64,000 nucleotides of DNA from Amycolatopsis nalaikhensis. Its GTDB lineage: Bacteria > Actinomycetota > Actinomycetes > Mycobacteriales > Pseudonocardiaceae. The stretch is taken from contig NZ_CP127173.1 of assembly GCF_030264295.1 (NCBI RefSeq), positions 7,571,501 through 7,635,500 of the forward strand. Reading direction: 5' to 3'. Positions 41,322 through 51,319 of this stretch are shown here, one piece after another. The notes beneath the pieces were generated by a model. The model saw only the letters and a program-made list of their open reading frames with translations, was not told where the DNA came from and searched no databases. Made by a program: the position numbers and the translations under genes. Position 1 is the first letter of the stretch; each line of letters opens with the position of its first letter.

Positions 41322-42389
41322 GTGGAGTATGAAGCCGTGGACGAGGAGGAGGCCCTCTCGGCGTGGGCCCAGACCGGCGACCGGGACGTCGAGGGCACGC
41401 TGCGGCCCCGCAAGCTCGACGAGTTCGTGGGCCAGCCGCGCGTGCGCGAGCAGCTCGAGCTGGTGCTGGAGAGCGCGCGGCGGCGCGGGGTGCCGCCTGA
41501 TCACGTGCTGCTGTCCGGCCCGCCCGGGCTGGGCAAGACGTCGATGGCGATGATCGTCGCCGCCGAGCTGGGCGCGGCCATCCGGATCACCTCCGGCCCG
41601 GCCCTCGAGCGCGCAGGCGACCTCGCCGCGATGCTGTCCAACCTGGCGCCCGGCGACGTCCTGTTCATCGACGAGATCCATCGCATCGCGCGCCCCGCCG
41701 AGGAGATGCTGTACCTGGCCATGGAGGACTTCCGGGTCGACGTCGTCGTCGGCAAGGGGCCGGGCGCGACCAGCATCCCGCTCGAAATCGCCCCGTTCAC
41801 GCTGGTCGGGGCGACCACGCGGTCGGGCTCGCTGACCGGCCCGCTGCGCGACCGGTTCGGCTTCACCGGCCAGATGGAGTTCTACACCGACGCCGAGCTG
41901 GAGCTGGTCGTCCGCCGCGCGGCGACGATCCTCGACATCCCGATCGACCGCGACGGCTGCGCGGAGATCGCCGGCCGCTCGCGGGGCACGCCCCGGATCG
42001 CGAACCGGCTGCTGCGGCGCGTCCGCGACTACGCCGAGGTCCGCGCCGACGGCAAGGTGACCCGCGACGTCGCCCGTGCCGCGCTGGCCGTCTACGACGT
42101 CGACGAGCTGGGCCTCGACCGGCTCGACCGGGCCGTGCTCACCGCGCTGACCAGGTCGTTCGGCGGCGGGCCGGTCGGCATCTCGACGCTCGCGGTGGCC
42201 GTGGGGGAGGAGGCGACGACCGTGGAAGAGGTGTGTGAGCCCTACCTCGTGCGCGCCGGTATGCTCGCCCGCACCCCGCGCGGCCGGGTCGCGACCGCGG
42301 CCGCGTGGGAACACCTCGGCATGGTGCCGCCCGCGGACCTCCCGGGGCGCCCGGACCAGGGCGGGCCGTCGCTGTTCGAGCAGGACTGA
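41322..42389 (+). CDS. ruvB: Holliday junction ATPase RuvB
   Basis: 355-aa AAA+ hexameric motor: N-terminal LRPRKLDEFVGQPRVREQL, Walker A SGPPGLGKTSMAM (about 66-78), Walker B FIDEIHRI, sensor 1 GATTRSGSLTGPLRDRFGF with Arg finger, C-terminal winged helix. GTG 41322, 9 bp after ruvA. Pumps the four-way junction held by RuvA. Confidence 0.97.
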   Translation: MEYEAVDEEEALSAWAQTGDRDVEGTLRPRKLDEFVGQPRVREQLELVLESARRRGVPPDHVLLSGPPGLGKTSMAMIVAAELGAAIRITSGPALERAGDLAAMLSNLAPGDVLFIDEIHRIARPAEEMLYLAMEDFRVDVVVGKGPGATSIPLEIAPFTLVGATTRSGSLTGPLRDRFGFTGQMEFYTDAELELVVRRAATILDIPIDRDGCAEIAGRSRGTPRIANRLLRRVRDYAEVRADGKVTRDVARAALAVYDVDELGLDRLDRAVLTALTRSFGGGPVGISTLAVAVGEEATTVEEVCEPYLVRAGMLARTPRGRVATAAAWEHLGMVPPADLPGRPDQGGPSLFEQD

Positions 42390-42508
42390 GCGGCTCGTAC
42401 CGGCGGGTGGGTGCTGGCGTCCGCGCTGGTACCTGGCACACTTGACAGGAGCACATACCCAAGAACCGGACATTTCGACATGGGTCGGTGTCCGTCGAAC
42501 GGAGAATC

Positions 42509-42913
42509 ATGCAAAGTCTATTGCTGCCCCTGCTCCTCGTGCTCGTCCTCGCCGTGCCGCTGGTGATGAGCACGCGCAAGCAGAAGAAGCAGCAGGCGGC
42601 GCAGCAGGAACTGCAGAACAGCCTGGCCCCCGGTGACCGCGTGATGACCACCTCCGGTCTCTACGGCACCGTCGCCGACGCGTCCGGCGACACCACGATC
42701 GACATCGAGATCGCCCCGGGCGTCGTCACGACCTGGCTGCGGCTGGCGGTCCGCGAGAAGGTCGAGCCGGTCGTCGAGACCGAAGAGGACTCGGTCGACG
42801 AGGCGGAGGCCCCCGCCGAGGAGTCGATCATCGAGCCGACCTCCGGCATCAAGGACGACGAGCCGCAGACCACCGCCCAGGTGGCGCCGCCGCTGGAGCA
42901 CGGCAAGAAGTAG
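42509..42913 (+). CDS. yajC: preprotein translocase subunit YajC
   Basis: 134-aa Sec accessory protein: one N-terminal membrane helix (LLLPLLLVLVLAVPLVM), the conserved KQKKQQAAQQELQNSLAPGDRVMTTSGLYGTV, and an acidic C-terminal tail typical of actinobacterial forms. ATG 42509 with GGAG 5 nt upstream. Partner of SecDF, which follows after a 218-bp gap that probably holds the secD promoter; I see no gene in it. Confidence 0.95.
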   Translation: MQSLLLPLLLVLVLAVPLVMSTRKQKKQQAAQQELQNSLAPGDRVMTTSGLYGTVADASGDTTIDIEIAPGVVTTWLRLAVREKVEPVVETEEDSVDEAEAPAEESIIEPTSGIKDDEPQTTAQVAPPLEHGKK

Positions 42914-43131
42914 CCCCCGCGGGCACACCGGGCCGGGCCGGAAAGCCCCGACGAAAGTCGGTGCGGCCTGCAACGCCGGGCTCACGCAGCACCGAGTAGT
43001 GTCTCGGTGCTGCGTGCGTGTCCGCCGTCATACCCGTGCCCGGGAGTGAATCGCACACAGTCCCTCCCGGTAACCCTCCGGGCGGGCACCGCAACGTTGG
43101 GGTCCACCCCGTCCGAGGAGACCGAAGCACC

Positions 43132-44913
43132 GTGGCAGCTTCAGCCGGGCATCTCCGCCCGGGACGCTATCTCGCCCTGTTCGCCCTGATCGTGATCGTC
43201 TTGTACGCGCTGGTGTTCCTCACCGGCAACCACAAGCCGACCCCGAAGCTGGGCATCGACCTGCAGGGCGGCACCCGGGTCACGCTCACCGCCCGCACCC
43301 CCGACGGCGGCCAGCCGACGCGGGAGTCCCTGAACCAGGCGCGCCAGATCATCGAACGGCGCGTCAACGGGATCGGCGTCAGCGGCACCGAGGTCCTCCT
43401 GGACGGCAACAACGTCGTCATCACCGTTCCCGGCGAGCAGGGCGACCAGGCCAAGAACCTGGGCAAGACCGCGAAGCTGGGCTTCCGGAAGGTCGTCGCG
43501 AACGCGACGCAGCCGGTCGTCCCGCCGCAGACCACGACCCCGCCGGCCACCTCGACGCCGCCGACCTCCGGCGCGCCTTCGAGCTCGGCGCCGCCGGCTT
43601 CGTCGAGCGCGCCGCCGTCCAGCCCGGCCGCCGGTGGTGGCGGTGCCGCGGGCGCGCCCGCGCAGCAGCAGAGCTCCACGCCGGCCCCGCCGAGCAGCAG
43701 CACCACGCCGCCGCCGTCGTCGAGCCAGGCGCCCGCACCCACCGACGGCTCGGTCGACGCCAAGACCGCGCAGGAGATCCAGGCCGCGAAGGCGTTGCGG
43801 CAGAACAAGGACCTGATCGGCCCGGACGGCCAGCCGAACCAGGAGCTGCTCGCGAAGGCGATGGCGTCGCTCACCTGCGCGCCGAACGCCAAGGACCCGC
43901 TCGAGGGCAACGACGACCCGAAGCTGCCGCTGGTCGCCTGCGGTGACCACGACACGTACAAGTACCTGCTGGAGCCGGAGTTCCTGCCGGGCACCGAGAT
44001 CGCCGACGCGACCTCGGGCTACGACCAGCAGCGCGGCCAGTGGGTGGTGAACCTCAGCTTCAAGAGCGAGGGCACCAAGATCTGGGCGGACTTCACCTCG
44101 AAGAACGTCAACCAGCAGGCCGCGTTCGTCCTCGACACGCAGGTCGTGTCGGCGCCGAACATCCAGGTGGCCATCCTGGACGGCAACACCCAGATCACCG
44201 GCAAGTTCACCCAGTCCGAGGCGAAGGACCTCTCGGACATCCTGAAGTACGGTTCGCTGCCGCTGTCGTTCGCCTCTTCGGACGCGACCACGGTGTCGGC
44301 GACCCTCGGCCTGGCCTCGCTGCAGGCCGGCCTGATCGCCGGCGGCATCGGCCTGCTGGTGGTCTTCATCTACTGCCTGTTCTACTACCGGCTGCTCGGC
44401 GTGCTCACCATCCTGTCGCTGGCCCTGTCCGGCGCACTGGTGTTCGCGGTGCTGGTGCTGCTCGGCCGCTGGATCGGCTACACGCTGGACCTCGCGGGCA
44501 TCGCCGGCCTGATCATCGCCATCGGCATCACGGCGGACTCGTTCGTCATCTACTTCGAACGGCTCAAGGACGAGATCCGGGAGGGCCGGACGTTCCGGTC
44601 CGCGGTGCCGCGCGGCTGGGTCCGCGCCCGGCGCACCATCCTGGCCTCGGACGCGGTGAGCTTCCTCGCCGCGGCCATCCTGTACGTCATCGCGGTGGGC
44701 GACGTCCAGGGCTTCGCGTTCACCCTGGGTATGTCCACGGTGCTCGACCTGGTCGTCGTGTACCTGGTGACGCACCCCCTGGTGGCCATGGTGTCCACGT
44801 CCAAGAACGCGTTCCTGTCCAATCCGAGGCATCTGGGTCTCGGTGCCGTGCAGCAAGTGGGTTCGCGGAAGAAGTCGACCTCGGTCGGCCGCGCGAACGT
44901 GAAGGAGGCCTGA
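43132..44913 (+). CDS. secD: protein translocase subunit SecD
   Basis: 593-aa, six-helix proton-driven component that pulls exported proteins across the membrane. Conserved: LGIDLQGGTRVTL, RQIIERRVNGIGVSGTEV, GSLPLSFASSDATTVSATLG and the helix with GIAGLIIAIGITADSFVIYFERLKDEIREG. A Ser/Pro/Ala-rich linker (about residues 129-207) is inserted in the extracytoplasmic first domain; such insertions occur in actinobacteria but this is long. GTG 43132. SecF starts 1 bp after the stop. Confidence 0.96.
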   Translation: MAASAGHLRPGRYLALFALIVIVLYALVFLTGNHKPTPKLGIDLQGGTRVTLTARTPDGGQPTRESLNQARQIIERRVNGIGVSGTEVLLDGNNVVITVPGEQGDQAKNLGKTAKLGFRKVVANATQPVVPPQTTTPPATSTPPTSGAPSSSAPPASSSAPPSSPAAGGGGAAGAPAQQQSSTPAPPSSSTTPPPSSSQAPAPTDGSVDAKTAQEIQAAKALRQNKDLIGPDGQPNQELLAKAMASLTCAPNAKDPLEGNDDPKLPLVACGDHDTYKYLLEPEFLPGTEIADATSGYDQQRGQWVVNLSFKSEGTKIWADFTSKNVNQQAAFVLDTQVVSAPNIQVAILDGNTQITGKFTQSEAKDLSDILKYGSLPLSFASSDATTVSATLGLASLQAGLIAGGIGLLVVFIYCLFYYRLLGVLTILSLALSGALVFAVLVLLGRWIGYTLDLAGIAGLIIAIGITADSFVIYFERLKDEIREGRTFRSAVPRGWVRARRTILASDAVSFLAAAILYVIAVGDVQGFAFTLGMSTVLDLVVVYLVTHPLVAMVSTSKNAFLSNPRHLGLGAVQQVGSRKKSTSVGRANVKEA

Positions 44914-44914
44914 C

Positions 44915-46141
44915 GTGGGGGTCGAAGAACTGGGCACGGACGCCGAAGGCAACGCGAAGGTGGCCGCCAAGCCCGGCAAGAAGGAAAGCGTCTTCCACCG
45001 GCTCTACGTCGGCACGGGTGCGTTCGACGTCGTCGGCAAGCGCAAGCGCTGGTACATGTTCTTCGCCGCGCTGGTACTGATCTGCCTCGCGTCGATGATC
45101 TTCCGCGGCTTCAACCTCGGCATCGAGTTCGAGGGCGGCACGCAGATCCAGATGCCGGCCAACGGCACGCACGGCGTGATCACCGAGGAGCAGGCGAAGG
45201 AGTCCTTCCAGAAGGCGCTCGGCCGCCCGGCCGCGGAGGCGCAGAAGGTCGGCACCGGTGCCGCGTCGACCATCCAGATCCGCACCGACACCCTCGACGC
45301 CGCCGAGGTCGCGAAGGTCAAGCAGGGCCTGTTCGACGACCTGGGCCCGAAGGGCAGCAACGGCCAGCCGAGCGTGCAGGCGATCAGCGACAGCGCGGTG
45401 AGCGCGTCCTGGGGCGGGGAGATCTCGCAGAAGGCGCTGATCGCGCTCGCGGTGTTCCTCGTCGCGGTGGTCATCTTCCTGGCGATCTACTTCGACGCGC
45501 GGATGGCCGCGGCGGCGCTGATCTCGCTGCTGCACGACATCCTGGTGACCGCGGGCGTGTACTCGCTGGTCGGCTTCGAGGTCACCCCGGCGACCGTGAT
45601 CGGTCTGCTGACGATCCTCGGGTTCTCGCTCTACGACACGGTCGTGGTGTTCGACAAGGTCCGCGAGAACACGCGCGGCCTGCTCGGGCTGACCCGCCGG
45701 ACGTACGGCGAGGCCGCGAACCTCGCGCTGAACCAGACCCTGATGCGGTCGTTCAACACGGCGTTCATCGCGCTGCTGCCGATTCTGGGCCTGCTCATCG
45801 TCGGGTACGTGCTGCTCGGCTCGGGCACGCTGCAGGACCTGGCGCTGGTGCAGCTGACCGGCACCCTGGTCGGCGTGCTGTCGTCGGTCGCGCTGGCCAC
45901 CCCGCTGCTGGTCGACTTCAAGATGCGCGACCCGAAGTACAAGCAGCAGGCCGAGCGGGTCCGGCAGCGCCGGGTCAGCCAGGAGCGCAAGGCCGCGGGC
46001 GAGGACTTCGACGCCTCGGACGACGACGCGCTGGCGAAGGAGCTGCGCAAGGAGAAGGCGTACGCGGCCGCGGCCAGCGTGCCCGCCCGGATCCAGAAGC
46101 AGCGTCCGCAGGGCAAGCCGTCGGGGAAGCGGAAGCGCTGA
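44915..46141 (+). CDS. secF: protein translocase subunit SecF
   Basis: 408-aa partner of SecD: FNLGIEFEGGTQIQM after helix 1, helices 2-6 with LISLLHDILVTAGVYSLVGFEVTPATVIGLLTILGFSLYDTVVVFDKVREN, and LNQTLMRSFNTAFIALLP. Cytoplasmic N- and C-terminal tails (about 45 and 75 residues, Lys/Gln/Asp-rich) are longer than in E. coli. GTG 44915; apt follows by 1 bp. Confidence 0.96.
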   Translation: MGVEELGTDAEGNAKVAAKPGKKESVFHRLYVGTGAFDVVGKRKRWYMFFAALVLICLASMIFRGFNLGIEFEGGTQIQMPANGTHGVITEEQAKESFQKALGRPAAEAQKVGTGAASTIQIRTDTLDAAEVAKVKQGLFDDLGPKGSNGQPSVQAISDSAVSASWGGEISQKALIALAVFLVAVVIFLAIYFDARMAAAALISLLHDILVTAGVYSLVGFEVTPATVIGLLTILGFSLYDTVVVFDKVRENTRGLLGLTRRTYGEAANLALNQTLMRSFNTAFIALLPILGLLIVGYVLLGSGTLQDLALVQLTGTLVGVLSSVALATPLLVDFKMRDPKYKQQAERVRQRRVSQERKAAGEDFDASDDDALAKELRKEKAYAAAASVPARIQKQRPQGKPSGKRKR

Positions 46142-46142
46142 C

Positions 46143-46662
46143 GTGGAGCTGGACGACGCCCTCGGCCTGATCGCCGAGGTGCCGGACTTCCCCGAGCCCG
46201 GCGTGCTGTTCCGCGACCTGAGCCCGCTCTTCGCGGACGCGGGCGCGTTCAAAGCGGTGACCGACGCGCTGGCGGGCGGCCTCGACGACAACGTCGAGGC
46301 GCTCGCCGGCGTGGAGGCCCGCGGGTTCCTCCTCGCCGCGGCCGTCGGGTACGCCCGCGGCCTCGGCGTGGTGCTCATCCGCAAGCCGGGCAAACTGCCG
46401 CAGGTGGCCGGCCGGGTGGACTACGCGCTGGAGTACGGCACGGCGACGGTCGAGCTTCCCGGCGGGCGTGGTCCGGCCGGGCCAGCGCGTCGCGATCCTC
46501 GACGACGTCCTGGCCACGGGCGGCACGGTGGCGGCCACGGGCAAGCTCCTGGAGGACGCGGGCGCGGTGGTCGACGGCGTGTCGGTGGTCCTGGAGCTGG
46601 GCGCCCTGGGCGGCCGCCAGGTGCTGGGTGACCGCAAGGTCCACGCCCTGCGCACCTGCTGA
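46143..46662 (+). pseudogene. apt: adenine phosphoribosyltransferase, +1 frameshift
   Basis: Encodes APRT, which recycles adenine to AMP. First frame gives VPDFPEPGVLFRDLSPLF and VEARGFLLAAAVGYARGLG; the PRPP loop follows in the second frame as VAILDDVLATGGTVAATGKLLE. The frame slips at 46456-46457, where VEL is written GAGCTTCCC; deleting one T restores GAGCTCCCG (VELPAGVVRPGQ) and a 172-aa protein of normal length. GTG 46143, 1 bp after secF. In mycobacteria apt sits between secF and relA as here. Probably functional with a sequencing error; see the GAGCTC finding. Confidence 0.85.
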
Positions 46663-46677
46663 CCTCTCCCTCACCTT

Positions 46678-46723
46678 GTCGTGAGTGTTTAGGGCGGTTC
46701 TAACCGCCCTAAACACTCACGAC
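46678..46723. repeat. palindromic repeat family A, copy 2
   Basis: Perfect 22-bp stem with a CT loop between apt and relA; same core (GTCGTGAGTGTTTAGGGC) as the copy at 29016-29067. Probably ends the sec-apt transcript. Confidence 0.85.
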
Positions 46724-46839
46724 CGCGAACGCGCTGGTCGGGGCTTTCGCATCACCCTGAACGGGCGCACCCCACAGGTCCGCGAGGCGCAACGGCTACC
46801 CTGGTGTTCCGAAGGCCGCACGAGCAGCAGGAGGTGCGG

Positions 46840-49195
46840 GTGAGCCAGGAAGCTCGACGCCGCGGTGCCCGCGAAAGAGGGCGCCCAGCAGAACGGGCAG
46901 GCGGCGGCACAGCCCGCGCCGCCGAGGCCGAACGGCGCGGCGCCGAACCCGTCCGCGACCCGGCGCGTCCGGGCGCGCCTCGCCCGGCGGATCACCGCGC
47001 AGCGCGCCGCCCCGGTCAAGCAGGTCCTCGAACCCCTCGCCGTCATCCACCGCGAGCTGCACCCCAACGCCGACCTCGGGCTGCTCCAGCGCGCCTACGA
47101 CGTCGCCGAGGAGCTGCACCGCAACCAGCGGCGGAAGTCCGGCGACCCGTACATCACGCACCCGCTCGCCGTCGCGACCATCCTCGCCGAGCTGGGGATG
47201 GACACCACGACCCTGGTCGCGGCCCTGCTCCACGACACGGTCGAGGACACCGGCTACGCCGTCGAGAGCCTGAAGGCCGACTTCGGCGAGAAGGTCGCCG
47301 AGCTCGTCGACGGCGTCACCAAGCTGGACAAGGTCAAGCTCGGCACCTCCGCCGAGGCCGAGACGATCCGCAAGATGGTCATCGCGATGGCCAAGGACCC
47401 CCGCGTCCTGGTCATCAAGCTCGCCGACCGGCTGCACAACATGCGCACCATGCGCTTCCTGCCGCCGGAGAAGCAGGCCCGCAAGGCCCGCGAGACGCTC
47501 GAAGTCCTCGCCCCGCTCGCGCACCGGCTCGGCATGGCCACGGTGAAGTGGGAGCTGGAGGACCTCGCGTTCGCCATCCTGCAGCCCAAGAAGTACGACG
47601 AGATCGTGCGCCTGGTCGCCGACCGCGCGCCCTCGCGCGACATCTACCTGCGGTCGGTCATCACGGACCTGACCAGCAACCTCGTGTCGTCGCGGATCAC
47701 CGCCAAGGTCGAGGGCCGGCCCAAGCACTACTACTCGATCCACCAGAAGATGATCGTCCGCGGCCGCGATCTGGACGACATCCACGACCTGGTCGGCGTC
47801 CGGATCCTGGTCGAGGACGTCCGCGACTGCTACGCGGCGATGGGTGTCGTGCACGCCCTGTGGCAGCCGGTGCCCGGCCGGTTCAAGGACTACATCGCGC
47901 AGCCGCGCTTCGGCGTCTACCAGTCGCTGCACACGACGGTGATCGGCCCGGACGGCAAGCCGCTCGAGGTGCAGATCCGCACCTACGAGATGCACAGGAC
48001 CGCCGAGTACGGCATCGCCGCGCACTGGCGGTACAAGGAAACCAAGGGCACGCACACCGGCAACGCCATGGACGTCGACGAGATGGCGTGGATGCGCCAG
48101 CTCCTCGACTGGCAGCGGGAAGCGGCGGACCCGGGTGACTTCCTCGAGTCCCTGCGCTACGAACTGGCCGCGCGCGAGATCTTCGTGTTCACGCCGAAGG
48201 GCGACGTCATCACGCTGCCCGTCGACTCGACGCCGGTCGACTTCGCCTACGCCGTGCACACCGAGGTCGGGCATCGCTGCATCGGCGCCCGCGTCAACGG
48301 CCGCCTGGTCGCGCTCGAACGCAAGCTGGAGAACGGCGAAGTCGTCGAGATCTTCACGTCGAAGGCGGAGAACGCCGGGCCGTCGCGCGACTGGCTGCAG
48401 TTCGCGGGTTCGCCGAAGGCGCGCGCGAAGATCCGGCAGTGGTTCGCCAAGGAACGCCGCGACGAGGCGATCGAGGGCGGCAAGGAAGCCATCACCAAGG
48501 AGATCCGCAAGGTCGGCCTGCCGATCCAGCGGCTGGTCTCCGCGGAGTCGATGGGCGCGGTGGCGACCGAGCTGCGCCACGCCGACATCTCGTCGCTGTA
48601 CGCGGCCGTCGGCGAGGGCCACACGAGCGCGAAGCACGTCGTGCAGCGGCTGGTCGCCCTGATCGGCGGCGTCGACGCGGCGGAGGAGGAGCTCGCCGAG
48701 CGGGCGACGCCCTCGACCGTCACCCGCCGCCGCGGCTCCAACGACGTCGGCGTGGTGGTCAAGGGCGCCAGCGACGTCTGGGCCAAGCTCGCCCGCTGCT
48801 GCACGCCGGTGCCGGGCGACGAGATCCTCGGCTTCGTCACCCGCGGCGGCGGCGTCTCGGTGCACCGCACGGACTGCACGAACGCCGGTGACCTGAAGTC
48901 CCAGCCCGAGCGGCTCGTCGAGGTCGAGTGGGCGCCGTCGGCGTCCTCGGTGTTCCTGGTGGCGATCCAGGTCGAGGCGCTCGACCGGCACCGCCTGCTC
49001 TCGGACGTCACCAAGGTGCTGGCCGACGAGAAGGTCAACATCCTGTCGGCTTCGGTGACCACGTCCCGCGACCGGGTGGCCGTCAGCCGGTTCTCGTTCG
49101 AGATGGGCGACCCGAAGCACCTCGGCCACGTCCTCAAGGTGGTCCGCGGCGTGGAAGGCGTCTACGACGTCTACCGCGTGACGTCGGCGTCCTAG
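46840..49195 (+). CDS. relA: bifunctional (p)ppGpp synthetase/hydrolase, +1 base near 5' end
   Basis: Long RSH stringent-response enzyme, 784 aa after repair. HD hydrolase domain (SGDPYITHPLAVATILAEL, LLHDTVEDT), synthetase domain (RVKGRPKHYYSIHQK-type segment, DLVGVRILVEDVRDCYAAMG, FKDYIAQPRFGVYQSLHTTV), TGS (IFVFTPKGDVITLPVDSTPVDFAYAVHTEVGH), ZFD and C-terminal ACT. Natural start is GTG 46840 with AGGAGG 6 nt upstream, but the text reads CAGGAAGCTCGAC; removing one A at 46850-46851 gives SQELDAAVPAKEG in frame. Without repair the first in-frame start is GTG 46865, losing only about 8 residues. Its stop overlaps the convergent amidohydrolase by 4 bp. Confidence 0.95.
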
Positions 49196-50439
49196 GGAGT
49201 CCAGGAGAAACCGGCGGCCGCGGCGATCCGCTCGCGTGACTCCAGGAGCCGCGCACGCAGCGGCGCCAAGTCGACGTCGAGCAGGCGGCCGTGCCGTTTG
49301 ACCGCTTTCCCGGCGACGAAGACGCTGTCCACGAGCCCGGGGTGACCAGCGCTGACGATGGTGCGGACCGGGTCGCCGACGGGGAAGACCGAGAGGTCCT
49401 CGGCGTCGAGCAGGACCAGGTCGGCGTCGCGGCCGACGGCGAGGCGGCCGCCGTTGCGTCCGCAGGCCCGTGCGCCGTCCACAGTGGCGAATTCGAGGAC
49501 GTCGCGAGCCGTGACGCCGCCGCGCTCGGCGGCCAGTGCCGTGCGCATCGCGCCGAACAGGTCACCACCGGCGGACAGGCAGTCGTCGACCGACAGCGTC
49601 GGGCGGATACCGGCGGCGAGGGCCCGGCCGGTCACCGGCGGCGCGAAGCCCATCTTCAATTCGACGTCCGGGCTGACCGACACCGAACACCCCGCCTCGG
49701 CCAGCATCACGAGCTGGTCGTCGGACAGGTCGTTGCCGTGCACGACGGTCGTGCGGTCGTCGAGCAGGCCCCGCTCGCGCATGCCCTCGATCGGCCGGTC
49801 GCCGTGCGGCCAGCCCCCGGTGCCGTGGACGTGCACGCTGACCCGCAGCCCGAGTTCCCGCGCCAGCGCGACATCCGCGGCCGTCTCGTCCATTGTGGAC
49901 ATCACGGGTCCGCGCAGGCCCAACGCCATGTCCTCGCCCGGCAGCAGGGCCCGCACCCGCCGGATCTCCGGCGCGATGTCCGGCCCGTCGGCGCCGTAGC
50001 AGAAGATCGAGTGGCCCGGTGCGTCGCGCAGCCCGGCGATCGCGGCGTCGGCGTTCTCCGGGTGGTGGGCGCAGTGGAACCAGTCGAGCATGGTGGTGAC
50101 GCCGGAGTTCAGCGCTTCGAGGCGGCCGAAGAGGTTGCCCAGGTAGACGTCCTCCGGCCGATAGTGCGGCTTGAGCGTGCCGTGCACGGTGGTGCGGTAC
50201 CGGTCGAACGTCCAGTCCGCGCCGAGCCCGCGGAACGCGGTCTGCCAGGTGTGCCGGTGCGTGTCGACGAAGCCGGGCAGCACGATCTTCCCCGTCGCGT
50301 CGACGATCTCGGCGTCGACGTCGAGCGTGGCGCCGAGGGCGGCGATCCGGCCGTCTTCGATGAGCACGTCGCCGCGGGGGAGGTTCCCGACCGCCGGATC
50401 CATGCTGACCACCACGCCGCCGCGCACCAGTGTCTTCAT
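49192..50439 (-). CDS. amidohydrolase/chlorohydrolase-like deaminase
   Basis: 415-aa metal-dependent amidohydrolase of the TrzN/AtzA/SsnA branch. N-terminal composite domain (VLIEDGRIAALG), first metal motif is VDTHRHTWQTAFRG (H-x-H with Arg between), later VSVHVHGTGGWPHG, VVHGNDLSDDQL and SVDDCLSAGGDLFGAMRTAL with the catalytic Asp. GRDADLVLLD closes the small domain. Deaminates or dechlorinates a heterocycle; substrate unknown. ATG 50439, GGAGGG upstream. Divergent from a MarR gene across a dyad at 50455-50470, so it is probably a MarR-controlled catabolic gene. Confidence 0.87.
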   Translation of the reverse strand: MKTLVRGGVVVSMDPAVGNLPRGDVLIEDGRIAALGATLDVDAEIVDATGKIVLPGFVDTHRHTWQTAFRGLGADWTFDRYRTTVHGTLKPHYRPEDVYLGNLFGRLEALNSGVTTMLDWFHCAHHPENADAAIAGLRDAPGHSIFCYGADGPDIAPEIRRVRALLPGEDMALGLRGPVMSTMDETAADVALARELGLRVSVHVHGTGGWPHGDRPIEGMRERGLLDDRTTVVHGNDLSDDQLVMLAEAGCSVSVSPDVELKMGFAPPVTGRALAAGIRPTLSVDDCLSAGGDLFGAMRTALAAERGGVTARDVLEFATVDGARACGRNGGRLAVGRDADLVLLDAEDLSVFPVGDPVRTIVSAGHPGLVDSVFVAGKAVKRHGRLLDVDLAPLRARLLESRERIAAAAGFSWTP

Positions 50440-50454
50440 CGAGGTCCCTCCAGA

Positions 50455-50482
50455 AGTTGACGTGTCAACTCCAGCGTAGACT
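50455..50482 (+). promoter_or_regulatory. MarR operator and leaderless promoter
   Basis: AGTTGAC-GT-GTCAACT (50455-50470), a perfect dyad, then TAGACT (50477-50482) as a -10 box 6 nt before the marR ATG at 50489. The same dyad is 16 bp from the divergent amidohydrolase start. Confidence 0.65.
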
Positions 50483-50488
50483 ACCGCC

Positions 50489-50921
50489 ATGAGCGACACC
50501 CTGGACCCGGCGGAGTGGGAGTTCTGGGACACCTGGATGCGCGCGCAGCGGCTGCTCGCGCGGGAAGCTCGACCGCGGCCTGCAGCGCGACTGCGGCATT
50601 TCCAAGGCGGAGTTCAGCGTGCTGATGACGTTGCGACGGCCGATGCGCGTCGGCGAGCTGGCCGACGCGCTCGACTGGGAGAAGAGCCGGGTCGCGCACC
50701 TGCTCACGCGCATGGAAAACCGCGGCCTGGTGACGCGCACCGAAGCCGGCGCCACCGGCAGGCGCACCGGTGTCGAGCTGACCGAAGAGGGCCGTCGTAC
50801 GGCGGAGCGCGCCACCCTGGCGCACGGCGCCAACATCCGCCGATTCGCCCTCGACCGGCTCACGCCCGACCAGGCCGCGGCCATCCGCTCCTGGAGCGAG
50901 CACCTGCTGACGTCCGGCTAG
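50489..50921 (+). pseudogene. MarR-family regulator, +1 frameshift
   Basis: ATG 50489 reads DPAEWEFWDTWMRAQRLLARE, then at 50565-50566 the text GGGAAGCTCGAC shifts the frame; removing one A gives LDRGLQRDCGISKAEFSVLM and joins the HTH (GELADALDWEKSRVAHLLTRMENRGLVTR), a 143-aa MarR of normal length. The extra base is inside a GAGCTC hexamer. Likely represses itself and the divergent amidohydrolase. Probably intact in the cell. Confidence 0.82.
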
Positions 50922-51319
50922 AACAGCGCCGCGACCAGGGCGGCCAGCGGCGGCACCGTCTGCGCCAGGGCGCCGCCGCGGCCCGCGCCGCGGGGACGGC
51001 TGAGCGCCAGCACGTCCGACACACCGAGGGCGATCCCCGCCAGCGCCATGAACGCGCAGGTGTAGAGCACCAGGACCCGCCCGGCGCCGGCGTCGCCGGT
51101 GTGCAGCAGGACCAGCCCGACCACCGGCCCGGCGGCCAGGAACAGGTTGTAGAACCCGACGTTGAACGACCACAGCCGGGTGGCGGGCAGGTTCGCCGTC
51201 GGGATCTTGAAGATGCCCTCGTGCACGCCCCGGCGTTCGAACAGCAGCACCTCCCAGGTGAACGCCAGCAGGTGCACCAGCACCGCCAGCCCGGCGAAGA
51301 CCTGCGCGACGGCGTTCAC
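50918..51319 (-). CDS. DUF1304 membrane protein
   Basis: 133-aa, four-helix membrane protein: VFAGLAVLVHLLAFTWEVLLFERRGVHEGIF, NVGFYNLFLAAGPVVGLVLL, a third helix CAFMALAGIALGVSD and a C-terminal one. Matches DUF1304, function unknown. GTG 51319 overlaps the upstream cupin stop by 4 bp; the stop overlaps the MarR stop. Confidence 0.82.
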   Translation of the reverse strand: MNAVAQVFAGLAVLVHLLAFTWEVLLFERRGVHEGIFKIPTANLPATRLWSFNVGFYNLFLAAGPVVGLVLLHTGDAGAGRVLVLYTCAFMALAGIALGVSDVLALSRPRGAGRGGALAQTVPPLAALVAALF

